Assembly (NCBI RefSeq): GCF_026262505.1
Contig: NC_067207.1
Coordinates: 3,108,252-3,172,251, forward strand
Length of the DNA: 64,000 nt
Direction of reading: 5' to 3'
Source: Trichomonas vaginalis G3
Lineage: Eukaryota > Parabasalia > Trichomonadida > Trichomonadidae
The position numbers were made by a program, and so were the translations under genes. The stretch's first letter is position 1; each line of letters starts with the position of its first letter. The notes beneath the pieces were generated by a model, which ran no database searches, had not been told where the DNA came from, and saw nothing but the letters and a program-made list of their open reading frames with translations. Positions 8,824 through 18,330 of the stretch are shown here, one piece after another.

Positions 8824-9779
8824 TCGTCATTTTCAACTTCTTTAGCATATTCGTCAGGAGTTGTCTTATATTTGTTAGGAACTGTCTTTGAAAGTATACC
8901 ACCTTGAACTTTGACAAGTTTGAAACGAGGTCTGACAATAGTAGTTTTATCTTCTGCTTGCAGTCTGTACATTTTGCCATGTTTGCCTAAAACTTCATAA
9001 TATTCTCTTGTATACTTTCTTCTATTTTTACGAACACGAATGTGAGTACCTGTCGGGTTCCCATTGTTGTCATAGTCAATAGTATTTTCATATGGGTCGC
9101 GTTTAGGTATTTCTATTTTTACTTTGTCACCTTTCTGAAGTTTGAAGCCCGGCATTCTTTCTTGTTTGTCTCTTTTGACTAAATTATTAAATATATAGTC
9201 TTTCTCTAAGTCAGGGTTGTTTTTCATTTCTTCGGGGGAGTGGTTTCCCAAACCTTTTTGTTTACGGCTATTGTAAATATTTAAAACTTGTCTCATCTTT
9301 GCCATGGAGAAGTGTCTATATTTGTCGTCATATGACATTTCATTTGCTTCACCACCTTGTGGTTGGTTTAAGTCTCTTAACATTTTTATACAACCGTCAA
9401 TGACACCAAGAGCAGAATGGTTTTGGTCGACAATGAAATATTGGTTTACATTTTTTGAACGCAGATAGTTTTTTACATCATCTGATTTGAAAGAACTTTC
9501 ACAGTCAGATGTCAGTTTTGTTGGATGGTATTTGTCAACGAATATTGTCAAAGCAGTTTTCACATCTAAAATATTTTTGGACCATAATGGTATGGCTTCA
9601 CAGTATCTTGTGTTTTGACCGACAAATATTAGCCAGTATGGTGGTCCATCTGTTCTAACTCTCGGAATGTTTTCCAAGATATCCATAAACCAAGCATTTG
9701 GTGTTGAACTAAAGATTTTTACCATGAGTGCTTTCTTTGTCGCTTTAGAAACATAGGGGTCCTTGTTTGGATTCGTCAT
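8820..9779 (-). CDS. Retroviral-type (rve) Maverick integrase
   Basis: A 319-residue protein starting at ATG 9779. An RNase H-fold integrase core occupies about residues 25-185. FMDILENI carries the first acidic residue (D33), and LTSDCESSF the second (D92), followed by the NH...GVIDGCIKMLRDL helix and an NSRKQKGLGNHSPEEM segment typical of rve enzymes. The C-terminal third is basic (KNRRKYTREYYEV) and SH3/chromo-like, probably for DNA binding. Such enzymes insert Mavericks and make 6 bp duplications. It is convergent with the fibre gene and divergent from 9797 across 17 nt. Confidence 0.85.
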   Translation of the reverse strand: MTNPNKDPYVSKATKKALMVKIFSSTPNAWFMDILENIPRVRTDGPPYWLIFVGQNTRYCEAIPLWSKNILDVKTALTIFVDKYHPTKLTSDCESSFKSDDVKNYLRSKNVNQYFIVDQNHSALGVIDGCIKMLRDLNQPQGGEANEMSYDDKYRHFSMAKMRQVLNIYNSRKQKGLGNHSPEEMKNNPDLEKDYIFNNLVKRDKQERMPGFKLQKGDKVKIEIPKRDPYENTIDYDNNGNPTGTHIRVRKNRRKYTREYYEVLGKHGKMYRLQAEDKTTIVRPRFKLVKVQGGILSKTVPNKYKTTPDEYAKEVENDD

Positions 9780-9796
9780 TTTTTATCCTATAAGAA
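9780..9796. promoter_or_regulatory. 17 nt divergent start spacer
   Basis: TTTTTATCCTATAAGAA separates the integrase start (minus) from ATG 9797 (plus). It belongs to the same class as the other divergent spacers, with T-rich and A-rich halves in mirror order. Confidence 0.55.
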
Positions 9797-10198
9797 ATGG
9801 GTTTATTTGGCGCATTAGCAGGAGTTGCATCCAGATTTTTGCCCGCAGTGGGAACAATAGCCAGAGGTGTATTTGGAGTTGGAAGGAAGATTTTGAGTAC
9901 ATTAGGTATACTTAAAGAGAAAGCACAACCTATTATACAAACTGTACAGAAAGGTTGGGATGTAGCACGAGATGCAACAAATCTTATTCCAAATCCTGAA
10001 ACAAGAGGAAAAGTTCAAGGATGGATGGACAATGTAGGAAGACAAGCAGGAAACTATTATAACAAAGCAAATGACTACTATAACCAAGCAGGACACTATA
10101 TGGACCAAGGTGAAAGATTCTTTAACAGAGGATATAACCATGCACAACAATGGGTAAACAATAACCAACCTCAACCGCCTCAAACGTGGGGAATGTAA
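9797..10198 (+). CDS. Hydrophobic-N-terminus minor virion-type protein
   Basis: A 133-residue protein. The N-terminus (MGLFGALAGVASRFLPAVG and on to about residue 40) is a glycine-rich hydrophobic/amphipathic segment. The rest is Asn/Gln/Tyr-rich with short repeats (YYNKANDYYNQAGHYMDQG), and the tail is Pro-rich. It resembles 6379-6621 and 46882-47409 in plan. A membrane-disrupting or internal virion protein is plausible but unproven. Starts at ATG 9797 within the divergent spacer. Looks whole. Confidence 0.6.
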   Translation: MGLFGALAGVASRFLPAVGTIARGVFGVGRKILSTLGILKEKAQPIIQTVQKGWDVARDATNLIPNPETRGKVQGWMDNVGRQAGNYYNKANDYYNQAGHYMDQGERFFNRGYNHAQQWVNNNQPQPPQTWGM

Positions 10199-10217
10199 AG
10201 TTTTTTACTGAGATGAA

Positions 10218-10370
10218 ATGAACAATACAGCATTGAGACAAATGGGTTCAAGATGGATTTGTCGGCTTCCAGCAGTTACACAACGTGTTTGTCAAGTTCT
10301 TCCTATACCTCAGGAAGTTTTAGACCGACTTAAAAAACAACAACAACCAGTTGAAAACAAACCAAACTAA
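10218..10370 (+). CDS. Small 50-residue basic protein
   Basis: ATG 10218 follows TTTTTTACTGAGATGAA, a leader repeated word for word before the next gene (10390), which supports a real start. The protein MNNTALRQMGSRWICRLPAV... is short and basic with two cysteines and a Gln/Asn-rich end. The family is unknown. Confidence 0.55.
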   Translation: MNNTALRQMGSRWICRLPAVTQRVCQVLPIPQEVLDRLKKQQQPVENKPN

Positions 10371-10389
10371 AATTTTTTACTGAGATGAA

Positions 10390-10975
10390 ATGACCGAAGA
10401 AGTTGAAACGGTAGATTTGACACCACAAACAAAAAGTTCAGAACCATTGTCAAAACCTGTCAAAGAACTTACAGATGAAGAGAAAAATTCAATAATAGAA
10501 AGTGCCAGGTCTGGAAATACAAACCCTAACTACAAAGTCACTTTTCATAAAAATGGAACGGCAAGTATCTCAAAAAAGAAACAGACTCTCACAAATAAAA
10601 TATTGAAGTCTGAAGGAGCTTTCGAGACAACAGATGGAAAAGTTTACTTCACTGACCAACAGTTCATTATAGAACATCTCATTGACTTAGAGTCGAAATA
10701 TTCTAAACTTTACAACAAACACAAAAAGTTGAAAGGAAAACAAAAACAAATGGCATATGATATTTATGAAGATGTTGACGACACAACTGTTCCTGCAAGT
10801 GAAGTAAAGTCAGAGAAACCGAAAAAGTGACGAAAAACCGATAGAAGAAGAAAAACCAAAAACTGAAGATAAACCAAAACCAAAGTTTAGTTTGGAAACT
10901 AAACCAAGTCAACCTTCATTAGCTGGTATGGGTTGGCGTCAAAGACTTATGGCAGCAGGCGGTTATGTTAAGTAA
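10390..10975 (+). pseudogene. Acidic/lysine-rich unknown protein (broken)
   Basis: The gene starts at ATG 10390 with the same 17 nt leader as 10218. The visible product is charged and mostly disordered, with a helical middle (IEHLIDLESKYSKLYNKHKKLKG) that may be a short coiled coil. The last part is rich in Lys, Pro and Glu and ends GWRQRLMAAGGYVK. No family recognised. Broken copy. Confidence 0.5.
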
Positions 10976-11005
10976 AGAAAAAAATATTTTTTTATTTTTA
11001 TAAAA

Positions 11006-11251
11006 ATGCCCCCATATAGAATGGATAGAAAATCTGCTAGAATAAAAGCAGAGTTGCAAAGATATGGTTGGAGAGTTTCGAAGAATTTTAAATATAGGAA
11101 GGGAAGACCCATAAAAGTCTATGACAAACTGGCTGGTCTGACCTACGAAATGGATTTGGAAACAGCACGTGCCAATTATCCAAACAGACTAGAGAGGTTA
11201 GAAGAAGAACGTCTTATGGACATGCCTTTCGATGTGTTAAACATTGCATGA
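11006..11251 (+). CDS. Small basic 81-residue protein
   Basis: Starts at ATG 11006 after ATTTTTTTATTTTTATAAAA. The N-terminal half is strongly basic (RMDRKSARIKAELQRYGWRVSK) and the second half acidic and helical. It may bind DNA or package it, by composition only. Unknown family. Looks whole. Confidence 0.55.
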   Translation: MPPYRMDRKSARIKAELQRYGWRVSKNFKYRKGRPIKVYDKLAGLTYEMDLETARANYPNRLERLEEERLMDMPFDVLNIA

Positions 11252-11300
11252 AGTAAAAATTTATTTTTTAAAAAGTGACATTTTTTAAATTTTATTTGAA

Positions 11301-11405
11301 ATGTACGCAGAGTTTGTTGGAGAAGACCGTTGGGAAACTTGTTTGTTAGATGAGAAATATGAAATGGCATACCATTTTAAAACAATATATTTTTACATAT
11401 ATTAA
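11301..11405 (+). CDS. Possible 34-residue peptide
   Basis: A frame from ATG 11301 stops directly before ATG 11406. The first 25 residues (MYAEFVGEDRWETCLLDEKYE...) look protein-like. The last ones are the AT-rich leader of the next gene read through. It may be a real mini-gene or chance. Confidence 0.3.
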   Translation: MYAEFVGEDRWETCLLDEKYEMAYHFKTIYFYIY

Positions 11406-12264
11406 ATGCTTCAGGCTGAAAAACAAAGAACAAAAGTAGCAGATACAAAACCGTTAGACTATATCTTTACAAATGCTGGTAGGACTATTTCAGATGAAGA
11501 AATTTCATCCCGAACATACAGGTTTGACTATCCAATTCGTTGGCTTCAAAGTCCTTCAGATGCAAAGGCAATAGGATTTAGAAGAGTTTTGTTTTCAAAT
11601 AGAACTAACGCATTTATGTTCGCAGTATATTTTCATGGGCAGTATAAAGGTTCTGATGGTCTAATAGACAAATTTGACGAAATGAGAATCTTTACAGTTC
11701 GTTCAGACGAAAGTCTTGAGAAAACTCTAAATGACTTTCAAACTCAAATGAACAAATATTATTGGGAATTTCAAGAAAAATACGACTCTTTACTAAATGG
11801 AACATACTATCTGAAACTAGAATATGACAAGATGAACTCCACCGTTTCATTTCAAAAGATTGAAATTAACCCTCCAAGAGATACAGAGTTTATTTTGGAA
11901 AGTAGACAAACGTTCTTGGGCACAATTTCTTCGGTTACTAAACCAGAACGAACCATTACCACCAGATGGTCCATTTAAATTTATACTTCCACCAGCAGAT
12001 TTGACAGTTTATAGAAACGTGTTTGACCCTCAAAATGTTATGTGTCATGCAAGTTTCAGTTCAAGCAACAATAGTTTTCTATGTATTGGTAAGGACTTTT
12101 ATGACTTTGCTTCTAAATTCTACGAACCACCTAGTAACAGTTTCTCTGACTTTCAAGTTTGGTTCACAACAAATGGTGTGCAACATATTATTCCATTGTA
12201 CTATGACTTTTATCTCGAATTGTCTTTCATATATAACTACGGAAAAGTGCTGAAAAAGTATTGA
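11406..12264 (+). pseudogene. Second M2 copy of the RFDYP-block virion-type protein (broken)
   Basis: Starts at ATG 11406 after TTTTTACATATATTAA. It has the same N-terminal block as 6626-7473 (TKPLDYIFTNAG, YRFDYPIRW, KAIGFRR), and its 3' end encodes FYLELSFIYNYG as in that gene. The two copies differ widely elsewhere, so the duplication in M2 is old or they came from different elements. Distant relative: 47635-48516. Function unknown. A virion part is inferred. Broken. Confidence 0.6.
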
Positions 12265-12390
12265 ATGTGAAGATATTAGAAAATAACACGTTTTCTAACA
12301 TCGTAGAAAACTCATGAAAACAATTTATTTTTGACACTTTCACAAAAAACATAAAAAAGTGAAGTTAAACGTTAAGGTTTACTGAACTGG

Positions 12391-12657
12391 TTGGATGTCG
12401 CCTTCACAGGTTATGTAGAATTTCCACCTCAAGGTTACTACCCACCACAAGGCTTCCCGAACTACCCTCCTCTGCCTATGCCTTACTTCCCCAACCCTTG
12501 GATGTTCCAGCAAGCTCCACCCCAGCAATTCCAATCTCAGTCCAAATCGAAGAGAGACCAAGAGTTCGAAGAAGGTCTGAACCGTTTACGCAAAGAGTAT
12601 GCCACAGCTCCAATTGAGAGAAAGTTGTTCCCGGACCAAAAATATAATTTATGTTAG
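12391..12657 (+). pseudogene. Pro/Gln-rich protein remnant
   Basis: An open frame without a clear ATG at its start. The sequence is rich in Pro, Tyr and Phe (PPQGYYPPQGFPNYPPLP), followed by a charged helical tail (KRDQEFEEGLNRLRKEY). It is probably the 3' part of a gene left at the edge of the repeat island. Unknown family. Confidence 0.35.
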
Positions 12658-14228
12658 AATGTTAGATCTCACCTGTTTTTTCACCTCTTTTTTCACCTCT
12701 TGAATTTTCATGACTTCTTCGTAAATGTTTTGTCAAGACTTCTTCGTAAATGTTTTGTCAAGACTTCATCGTAAATGTTTTGTCAAGACTTCTTCGTAAA
12801 TGTTTTGTCAAGACTTCTTCGTACATGTTTTGTCAAGACTTCTTCGTAAATGTTTTGTCAAGACTTCTTCGTAAATGTTTTGTCAAGACTTCTTCGTACA
12901 TGTTTTGTCAAGACTTCTTCGTAAATGTTTTGTCAAGACTTCTTCGTAAATGTTTTGTCAAGACTTCTTCGTACATGTTTTGTCAAGACTTCTTCGTAAA
13001 TGTTTTGTCAAGACTTCTTCGTAAATGTTTTGTCAAGACTTCTTCGTAATGAGTGTAAAGGACCCAAAAATAAAGTTTAGGTGAAGAGGTGAGATCTCAC
13101 CTGTTTTTTCACCTCTTGAATTTTCATGAATTTCCTTAAGATAGAAAAAATAAAGTTAGTTTTATTTTGTATTTTTTTGTATGTAAGATATGATTTCAGG
13201 GATTTTTTTGACGAAGTGTTAACCTTCACTTCGTCAAAAAATAACAGTTATCTAATGAAAAAGTGTCATTTTTTGTATTTTTTTGTATAAAAGATATGAT
13301 TTCAGGGATTTTTTTGACGAAGTGTCAACCTTCACTTCGTCAAAAAATAACAGTTATCTAATGAAAAAGTGTCATTTTTTGTATTTTTTTTGTATTTGAC
13401 GAGAATGTCGGGTAAATGTTTTGTCATGATTTCATCGTAAATGTTTTGTCAAGACTTCTTCGTATATGTTTTGTCATGACTTCATCGTACATGTTTTGTC
13501 AAGACTTCTTCATCGTAATGAGCGTAAATGTTTTGTGAAGAATATAGCAACAGTCTGAATTCAAATGTATTTACATACATCCTGACCTCGTTCATTTTGT
13601 TGCTGAATTCAGCAAAAATAATGTTTAGGTGAAGAGGTGAGATCTCACCTGTTTTTTCACCTCTTTTTTCACCTCTTGAATTTTCATGACTTCTTCGTAA
13701 ATGTTTTGTCAAACATGAACGTATATGCTTTGTCAAGACTTCTTCATCGTAATGAGCGTACATGTTTTGTCATGATTTCATCGTAAATGTTTTGTCAAAA
13801 CTTCTTCGTAAATGTTTTGTCAAGACTTCTTCATCGTAATGAGCGTACATGTTTTGTCATGATTTCATCGTAAATGTTTTGTCAAAACTTCTTCGTAATG
13901 AGCGTACATGTTTTGTCATGATTTCATCGTAAATGTTTTGTCAAAACTTCTTCGTAATGAGCGTACATGTTTTGTCATGATTTCATCGTAAATGTTTTGT
14001 CAAAACTTCTTCGTAAGTGTTTTGTCAAGACTTCTTCATCGTAATGAGCGTACATGTTTTGTCATGATTTCATCGTAAATGTTTTGTCAAAACTTCTTCG
14101 TAATGAGCGTAAATGTTTTGTCAAGACTTCATCGTAATGAGTGTAAAGGACCCAAAAATATAATTTAGGTGAAGAAGTGAGATCTCACCTGTTTTTTCAC
14201 CTGTTTTCTCACCTCTTGAATTTTCATG
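12656..14228. repeat. Repeat island I: palindrome cassettes and 25 bp minisatellites
   Basis: This stretch holds no whole gene. It contains four palindrome cassettes (12656-12712, 13076-13130, 13621-13690, 14163-14228) with core GGTGAGATCTCACC and flanking CACCTC/GAGGTG units. Between them are the minisatellite arrays (12712-13050 and about 13420-14130) and two copies of a roughly 107 bp unit with the hairpin GACGAAGTG/CACTTCGTC (13181-13395). A short KilA-N gene scrap lies near 13530-13560. Confidence 0.8.
12712..13050. repeat. 25 bp minisatellite with 75 bp higher-order period
   Basis: About 13 tandem copies of a 25 bp unit (CTTCTTCGTAAATGTTTTGT plus CAAGA). Every third copy has GTACAT instead of GTAAAT, giving a 75 bp super-unit. 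Because 75 is a multiple of 3, the plus strand stays open (25-residue repeat), but nothing suggests it is translated. Confidence 0.85.
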
Positions 14229-14300
14229 AATTTTCCCGAAATAAAAAATAAAGTTAGTTTTATTTTTTTTTATTTTTTTATTTTGTATAAAAAAATAAAA

Positions 14301-15239
14301 ATGTCAACAATCGGCACAACAGCAATACAAACAACTACAGCACCAAACTCTTTAGTCATGAATCCTACGTCAATGTTAGTAGAGATGAAAAGCTTCATTC
14401 CTTCTTCATATACTTTTGAAACAGAAATCCAGAAGATAAAGCAAGAACTTTTAACATGTAATTTAGACTGTAGTGCGAAAGATGAAACAAATGAACAGTA
14501 TCTTTATGAAATGCAGGACATTATTGACCATTTACCCAAACTACCTGAAATCCAACAACAAAAACTCACTATTCCTGAATTCGACGAAATTGAAGTCAAA
14601 GCAACTGACTCAGTAGAAATAAAGAAGTTCATACGAAAGGTAAACTATGAGTTTCTAGGATTTCATTGCAACCATAAGGTTATGGACAAAGATTGCGACA
14701 TGGTATATAAGAATGTTTCTGACATATATAAATCTGAAGAATTTAAGACCTACGACAACTTTGTTTCGTTAGTTGCTGAATGTGTATGGCAGATAAGAGA
14801 TAAAGATAGAAGAGGCAAAGTATGGAACAAACAAATAAGACCCGCTATGTTTGAGATGAAGAGAGCAATTGACGCTTTAGTTGTTTTAGCTGGTAAGGTT
14901 TCAGAATATAACGCAAAAATGAACCCGCAATGTTCTAAATGTAAAGCAGCAATGAGGAAATATAACTACTCCGTCAAAGAGATAGAAAGAATGAGAAACG
15001 ACTATGCAGATTTAAAGAAAGAAGCAGAGAAGCCGGTAGAAAATAAAATGGACATGTTGACATTTCTGAACAAAAACTATCCAACTGCTGACGATTTCCT
15101 TCTATCTGACGTCAAGAAGAAGTATAAAGAAACTTTCGGTATCGTTAAAACATTCGATGTACTAAAAGAAGAAATAGAAGCTACGAAACTGTTTAAGATT
15201 TCAAATATACATCGTACAATTCATGTAAAACGCTCATGA
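14301..15239 (+). CDS. Accessory protein, unknown family with conserved C-terminal module
   Basis: About 312 residues from ATG 14301. I chose this start because a conserved leader (AATAAAGTTAGTTTTATTTT and following) ends there and the homologue at 40985-43231 begins the same way. Cys/His pairs (HCNHKVMDKDCD near 115, CSKC near 213) could bind zinc. A helical segment follows, then a C-terminal module of about 58 residues (FLNKNYPTADDFLLSDV...) that also exists alone at 18331-18513. The family is unknown, and a DNA-binding role is a guess. A palindrome cassette starts 2 nt after the stop. Looks whole. Confidence 0.65.
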   Translation: MSTIGTTAIQTTTAPNSLVMNPTSMLVEMKSFIPSSYTFETEIQKIKQELLTCNLDCSAKDETNEQYLYEMQDIIDHLPKLPEIQQQKLTIPEFDEIEVKATDSVEIKKFIRKVNYEFLGFHCNHKVMDKDCDMVYKNVSDIYKSEEFKTYDNFVSLVAECVWQIRDKDRRGKVWNKQIRPAMFEMKRAIDALVVLAGKVSEYNAKMNPQCSKCKAAMRKYNYSVKEIERMRNDYADLKKEAEKPVENKMDMLTFLNKNYPTADDFLLSDVKKKYKETFGIVKTFDVLKEEIEATKLFKISNIHRTIHVKRS

Positions 15240-15240
15240 A

Positions 15241-15310
15241 AAAAGAGGTGAGAAAACAGGTGAGAAAACAGGTGAGATCTCACCTCTTCACCTAAACATT
15301 ATTTTTGCTG
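15241..15310. repeat. Palindrome cassette directly after an accessory gene
   Basis: Begins within 3 nt of the stop at 15239. Several GGTGAGAAAAC units run into the palindrome AGGTGAGATCTCACCT and then CTTCACCTAAACATTATTTTT. A new gene leader follows. Confidence 0.75.
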
Positions 15311-15404
15311 AAAAATGACCAAATTTCATGAATTTCCTTAAGACAGAAAAAATAAAGTTAGTTTTATTTTTATTTATTTTTTTATTTTGTATGTAAGAAC
15401 AGAA

Positions 15405-16016
15405 ATGACAAACATTGAGTTTGAAACAGTTAGAAAGATAGACAATGACACCAAAGTGGTTAGAATAGGTGATTTAAACGTAAGATACTCAAAGAAATAC
15501 AACAAATATTCTTTGTCAGACATTATATCTCCATCTGGAAAGAAAGCAAAGGACTGGGTTAGAAATGCTTCTACTCAGAAAATTTTGACAAGAAATCCTG
15601 AGCTTATGATATCGGTAAAATTCTATGGAACTGCAGCATATCTTATAGACAAAAGTCTTATACCAATAGTTTTGTTATGGTTAGATCCAGTTGTTGGATA
15701 TAACTTCATAACATATGGTTCATTCGATACGGAACGTTGCAGTGAAGGCTTACTTTACATCGTTCAGAAACCGAAGGACTTCAATACAAAGAGATATAAG
15801 ATAGGAAGAACATATAATATAACTCAAAGATATGACAGTACAGTCAATAGAGTCAAGGTTGTGTTTGCTAATGATATGAGAGCTGCAGAAACAGAACTAC
15901 TTGAAAAGTTTGAGAAAATATATGGTGCTCCATAAAAGGTAAAGAAACGTTTGAAGTAGATGAGATAGATAAAGCTATAAAATTATTTGACGAAGTTGCT
16001 GAAAAATACATGTAAA
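15405..16016 (+). pseudogene. KilA-N-like / T5orf172 (GIY-YIG-type) accessory protein (broken)
   Basis: The ATG at 15405 follows TTGTATGTAAGAACAGAA, the leader used by KilA-N genes here. The first about 110 residues resemble a KilA-N DNA-binding domain (KYSLSDIISPSGKKAKDWVRN). The second part, LLYIVQKPKDFNTKRYKIGRTYNITQRYDS, is the start of a T5orf172/MSV199-associated GIY-YIG-like domain. Such proteins occur in large DNA viruses and phages as putative regulators or nucleases. The palindrome cassette at 15241 precedes it and a 63 bp tandem array follows. Broken at its far end. Confidence 0.6.
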
Positions 16017-16044
16017 GCGTTTATTTTTGGTTTTGTGAAAATCA

Positions 16045-16375
16045 GAAAATAACGCTAATTTTTTATAAAATTTGACGAAGTGCAAACCTTCACTTCGTGT
16101 CATAATGTAAAAATAACGCTAATTTTTATAAAATTTGACGAAGTGCAAACCTTCACTTCGTGTCATAATGTAAAAATAACGCTAATTTTTATAAAATTTG
16201 ACGAAGTGCAAACCTTCACTTCGTGTCATAATGTAAAAATAACGCTAATTTTTTATAAAATTTGACGAAGTGCAAACCTTCACTTCGTGTCATAATGTAA
16301 AAATAACGCTAATTTTTATAAAATTTGACGAAGTGCAAACCTTCACTTCGTGTCATAATGTAAAAATAACGTTTA
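16045..16375. repeat. 63 bp tandem repeat with hairpin, five copies
   Basis: Each unit carries GACGAAGTG...CACTTCGT (arms of a hairpin) and AAATAACGCTAATTTTTATA. The periods are 63, 63, 64 and 63 bp. The same hairpin occurs at 13205-13240, 13315-13345 and 18800-18830. Confidence 0.85.
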
Positions 16376-16399
16376 CCATGTAAAACGGTTGTGAAAAAA

Positions 16400-16465
16400 A
16401 GAGGTGAAAAATTAGGTGAAAAAACAGGTGAGATCTCACCTCTTCACCTAAACATTATTTTTGCT
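16400..16465. repeat. Palindrome cassette
   Basis: GAGGTGAAAAATTAGGTGAA units lead into AGGTGAGATCTCACCT, then CTTCACCTAAACATTATTTTT, as at 15241. Confidence 0.75.
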
Positions 16466-16470
16466 GAAAA

Positions 16471-16776
16471 ATGACCAAATTTCATGAATTTCCTCATATG
16501 CTTGCTTCCCTCGGAAAACCGAGAGAAGAGATTCCGTACGAAAATCATGAAGAACAGCGAGTAGGTAAAAAACCGCAGTCGCCAAAACTCTATGAAAACA
16601 GTGAAGAACAGCGAGTAGGTAAAAAACCGCAGTCGCCAAAACTCTATGAAAACAGTGAAGAACAGCGAGTAGGTAAAAAACCGCAGTCGCCAAAATCTAT
16701 GAAAAACAGTGAAGAACAGCGAGACCGTTTTTTTTCTGGGTCGCCAAAACTCTATGAAAACAGTGAATTTCCTTAA
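16471..16776 (+). pseudogene. KilA-N N-terminal scrap with 54 bp in-frame repeat
   Basis: Begins with FHEFPHMLASLGKPREEIPYEN, a piece of the KilA-N gene at 56659. It then continues as three 54 bp units plus one diverged unit (18 residues each: EEQRVGKKPQSPKLYENS). The repeat grew out of a coding piece and stays in frame. A leader for the next KilA-N copy follows. Related repeat pieces recur at 18835-19000. Confidence 0.6.
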
Positions 16777-16839
16777 GATAGAAAAAATAAAGTTAGTTTT
16801 ATTTTTATTTATTTTTTTATTTTGTATGTAAAGACAGAT

Positions 16840-17638
16840 ATGTCAACATCAGAGAACACAACAACAGTTATAGTCCATGAAGCTATAAATGAAGAATACG
16901 AGTACATACAGTTTAACAAACAACTCCGTCTCATTCGTTCGGTCAAAGACGATATGTACCAGATGCAAAGTATTTTGACAGCATGTTTTGCTCCAGATAC
17001 TAAGCTTCCTAAAGACTGGTTTAGGAACCAAACACACAAGAACTTTTGAGCGAAGCACAGCGAGACCGACTTTTTTCTGGGTCGCCAAAACTCTATGAAA
17101 ATCGTGAAAAATTGCCAAACGTTGAGAGGATATTATGTACATAGACTTCTTGTAAATGCTGTTGCAATGTGGGCTTCGCCTCGTTATGCTTGGAATATTT
17201 ACAGACTTCTTGACGAAATTCATAGACAAGAACGTGAAGAGATGGAAAACAAGCTTGAAGCAAAAGACAAAAGCATTCAGAAAAGAATACCACGTTCAGT
17301 ACCAAAAGGAAAGGAAAAGAACTATAAGTATATGATTTATACTGAAGAGATGGAAAATGAAGAAGATAAAGATATGGTTATGTTGCATTTAGTCAAAGAA
17401 ACAACAAAAGCTTTTACGACCTTGCTAAGATTTACAAATCTGACAGAAATGGTTCTATCGCGAAAACTTACCGATTTCAATGACACCGAATGAAGATGTG
17501 AAACAAATAGTTCAAGATACGTTACCTCAAACACACTATGATATTAAAGGTTGTACAATACTTACCTTCAAAGAAGACTTACCGCTACTGAAGGAAAAAA
17601 TAACAGAGTATTTTGACAACTTCAAACAAGCAGAGTAA
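16840..17638 (+). pseudogene. KilA-N accessory protein remnant
   Basis: The ATG at 16840 sits at the end of the shared leader (TTGTATGTAAAGACAGAT). The translated pieces match the whole 56659-57486 protein along its length: the N-terminal TTTVIVHEAINEEYEY, the KilA-N core GYYVHRLLVNAVAMWASPRYA, the coiled region, and an end in KITEYFDNF. KilA-N domains bind DNA and are typical of large DNA viruses and phages. This copy is broken. Confidence 0.65.
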
Positions 17639-17734
17639 ATGAACCATTTATTTTTCAAGCTTGACTTCAGATGGCTCAGGTAGCTCTATAAGGTAAATTG
17701 CCTCGTCAAATCCTTCTGGCATTCCGAGTCCTTC

Positions 17735-18045
17735 CATCCGACAGGAAGAACTCTTCCATCCGACAGGAAAAAATTTTCATTCCGACAGGAAGAACTCTTC
17801 CATCCGACAGGAAAAAATTTTCCTTCCGACAGGAAAAATTTTTCCATCCGACAGGAAAAATTTTTCCAGTTGTCCGTCCGTAAACCATTCAAATTTTCGA
17901 AAATTGAGAACTTTTTGGTCGAACTTCAGAAAAAAATTTTCCATCCGACAGGAAAAATTTTTCCATCCGACAGGAAAAAATTTTCCTTCCGACAGGAAGA
18001 ACTCTTCCATCCGACAGGAAAAATTTTTCCATCCGACAGGACACA
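17735..18045. repeat. About 20 bp tandem repeat, two blocks
   Basis: Copies of TTCCATCCGACAGGAAAAAT and the variant with GGAAGAACTC, at about 17735-17870 and 17930-18045. They are interrupted by a short unrelated piece containing a minus-strand gene scrap. The junctions between copies make the palindrome GGAAAAATTTTTCC. Confidence 0.8.
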
Positions 18046-18204
18046 AACGGATGACTGACGTTCCTCTTCCTGAATGCCTTCCAAAGCCAGAAGAACCGAC
18101 AGCCCCAGCACCACAACAGACTTACTTACTAAGACTAAACTCTTTATTTTTACGCTTGACTTTTTACAATTTGAATTTTGTTGCTGAATTCAGTAAAAAT
18201 ATAA

Positions 18205-18270
18205 TTTAGGGTAGAAGGTGAGATCTCACCTGTTTTTTCACCTCTTTTTTCACCTCTTGAATTTTCATGA
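18205..18270. repeat. Palindrome cassette with mixed arms
   Basis: GGGTAGAAGGTGAGATCTCACCT followed by CACCTC units. The 5' arm is of the GGTAGAA type seen in M1, the core of the GGTGA type. Confidence 0.7.
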
Positions 18271-18330
18271 ATTTTCCCGAAATAAAAAATAAAGTTAGTT
18301 TTATTTTTTTTTATTTTTTTTTATTTTTTT

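Noticed and set aside
12750-13049. 99-residue open frame across the minisatellite
   Set aside because: It is a by-product of a 75 bp period divisible by three. The sequence is pure repeat with no start context.
12663-14228. CRISPR-like array
   Set aside because: Repeats are directly tandem without unique spacers, and the host is a eukaryote.
16825-16842. GTATGT in the KilA-N leader as a 5' splice site
   Set aside because: No ACTAACACACAG acceptor follows, and the ATG comes within 15 nt in all copies, so it is better explained as part of a leader or promoter.
17926-18116. Frames through the CCATCCGACAGG repeats
   Set aside because: Low-complexity translations of a 20 bp tandem repeat on both strands. 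Not genes.
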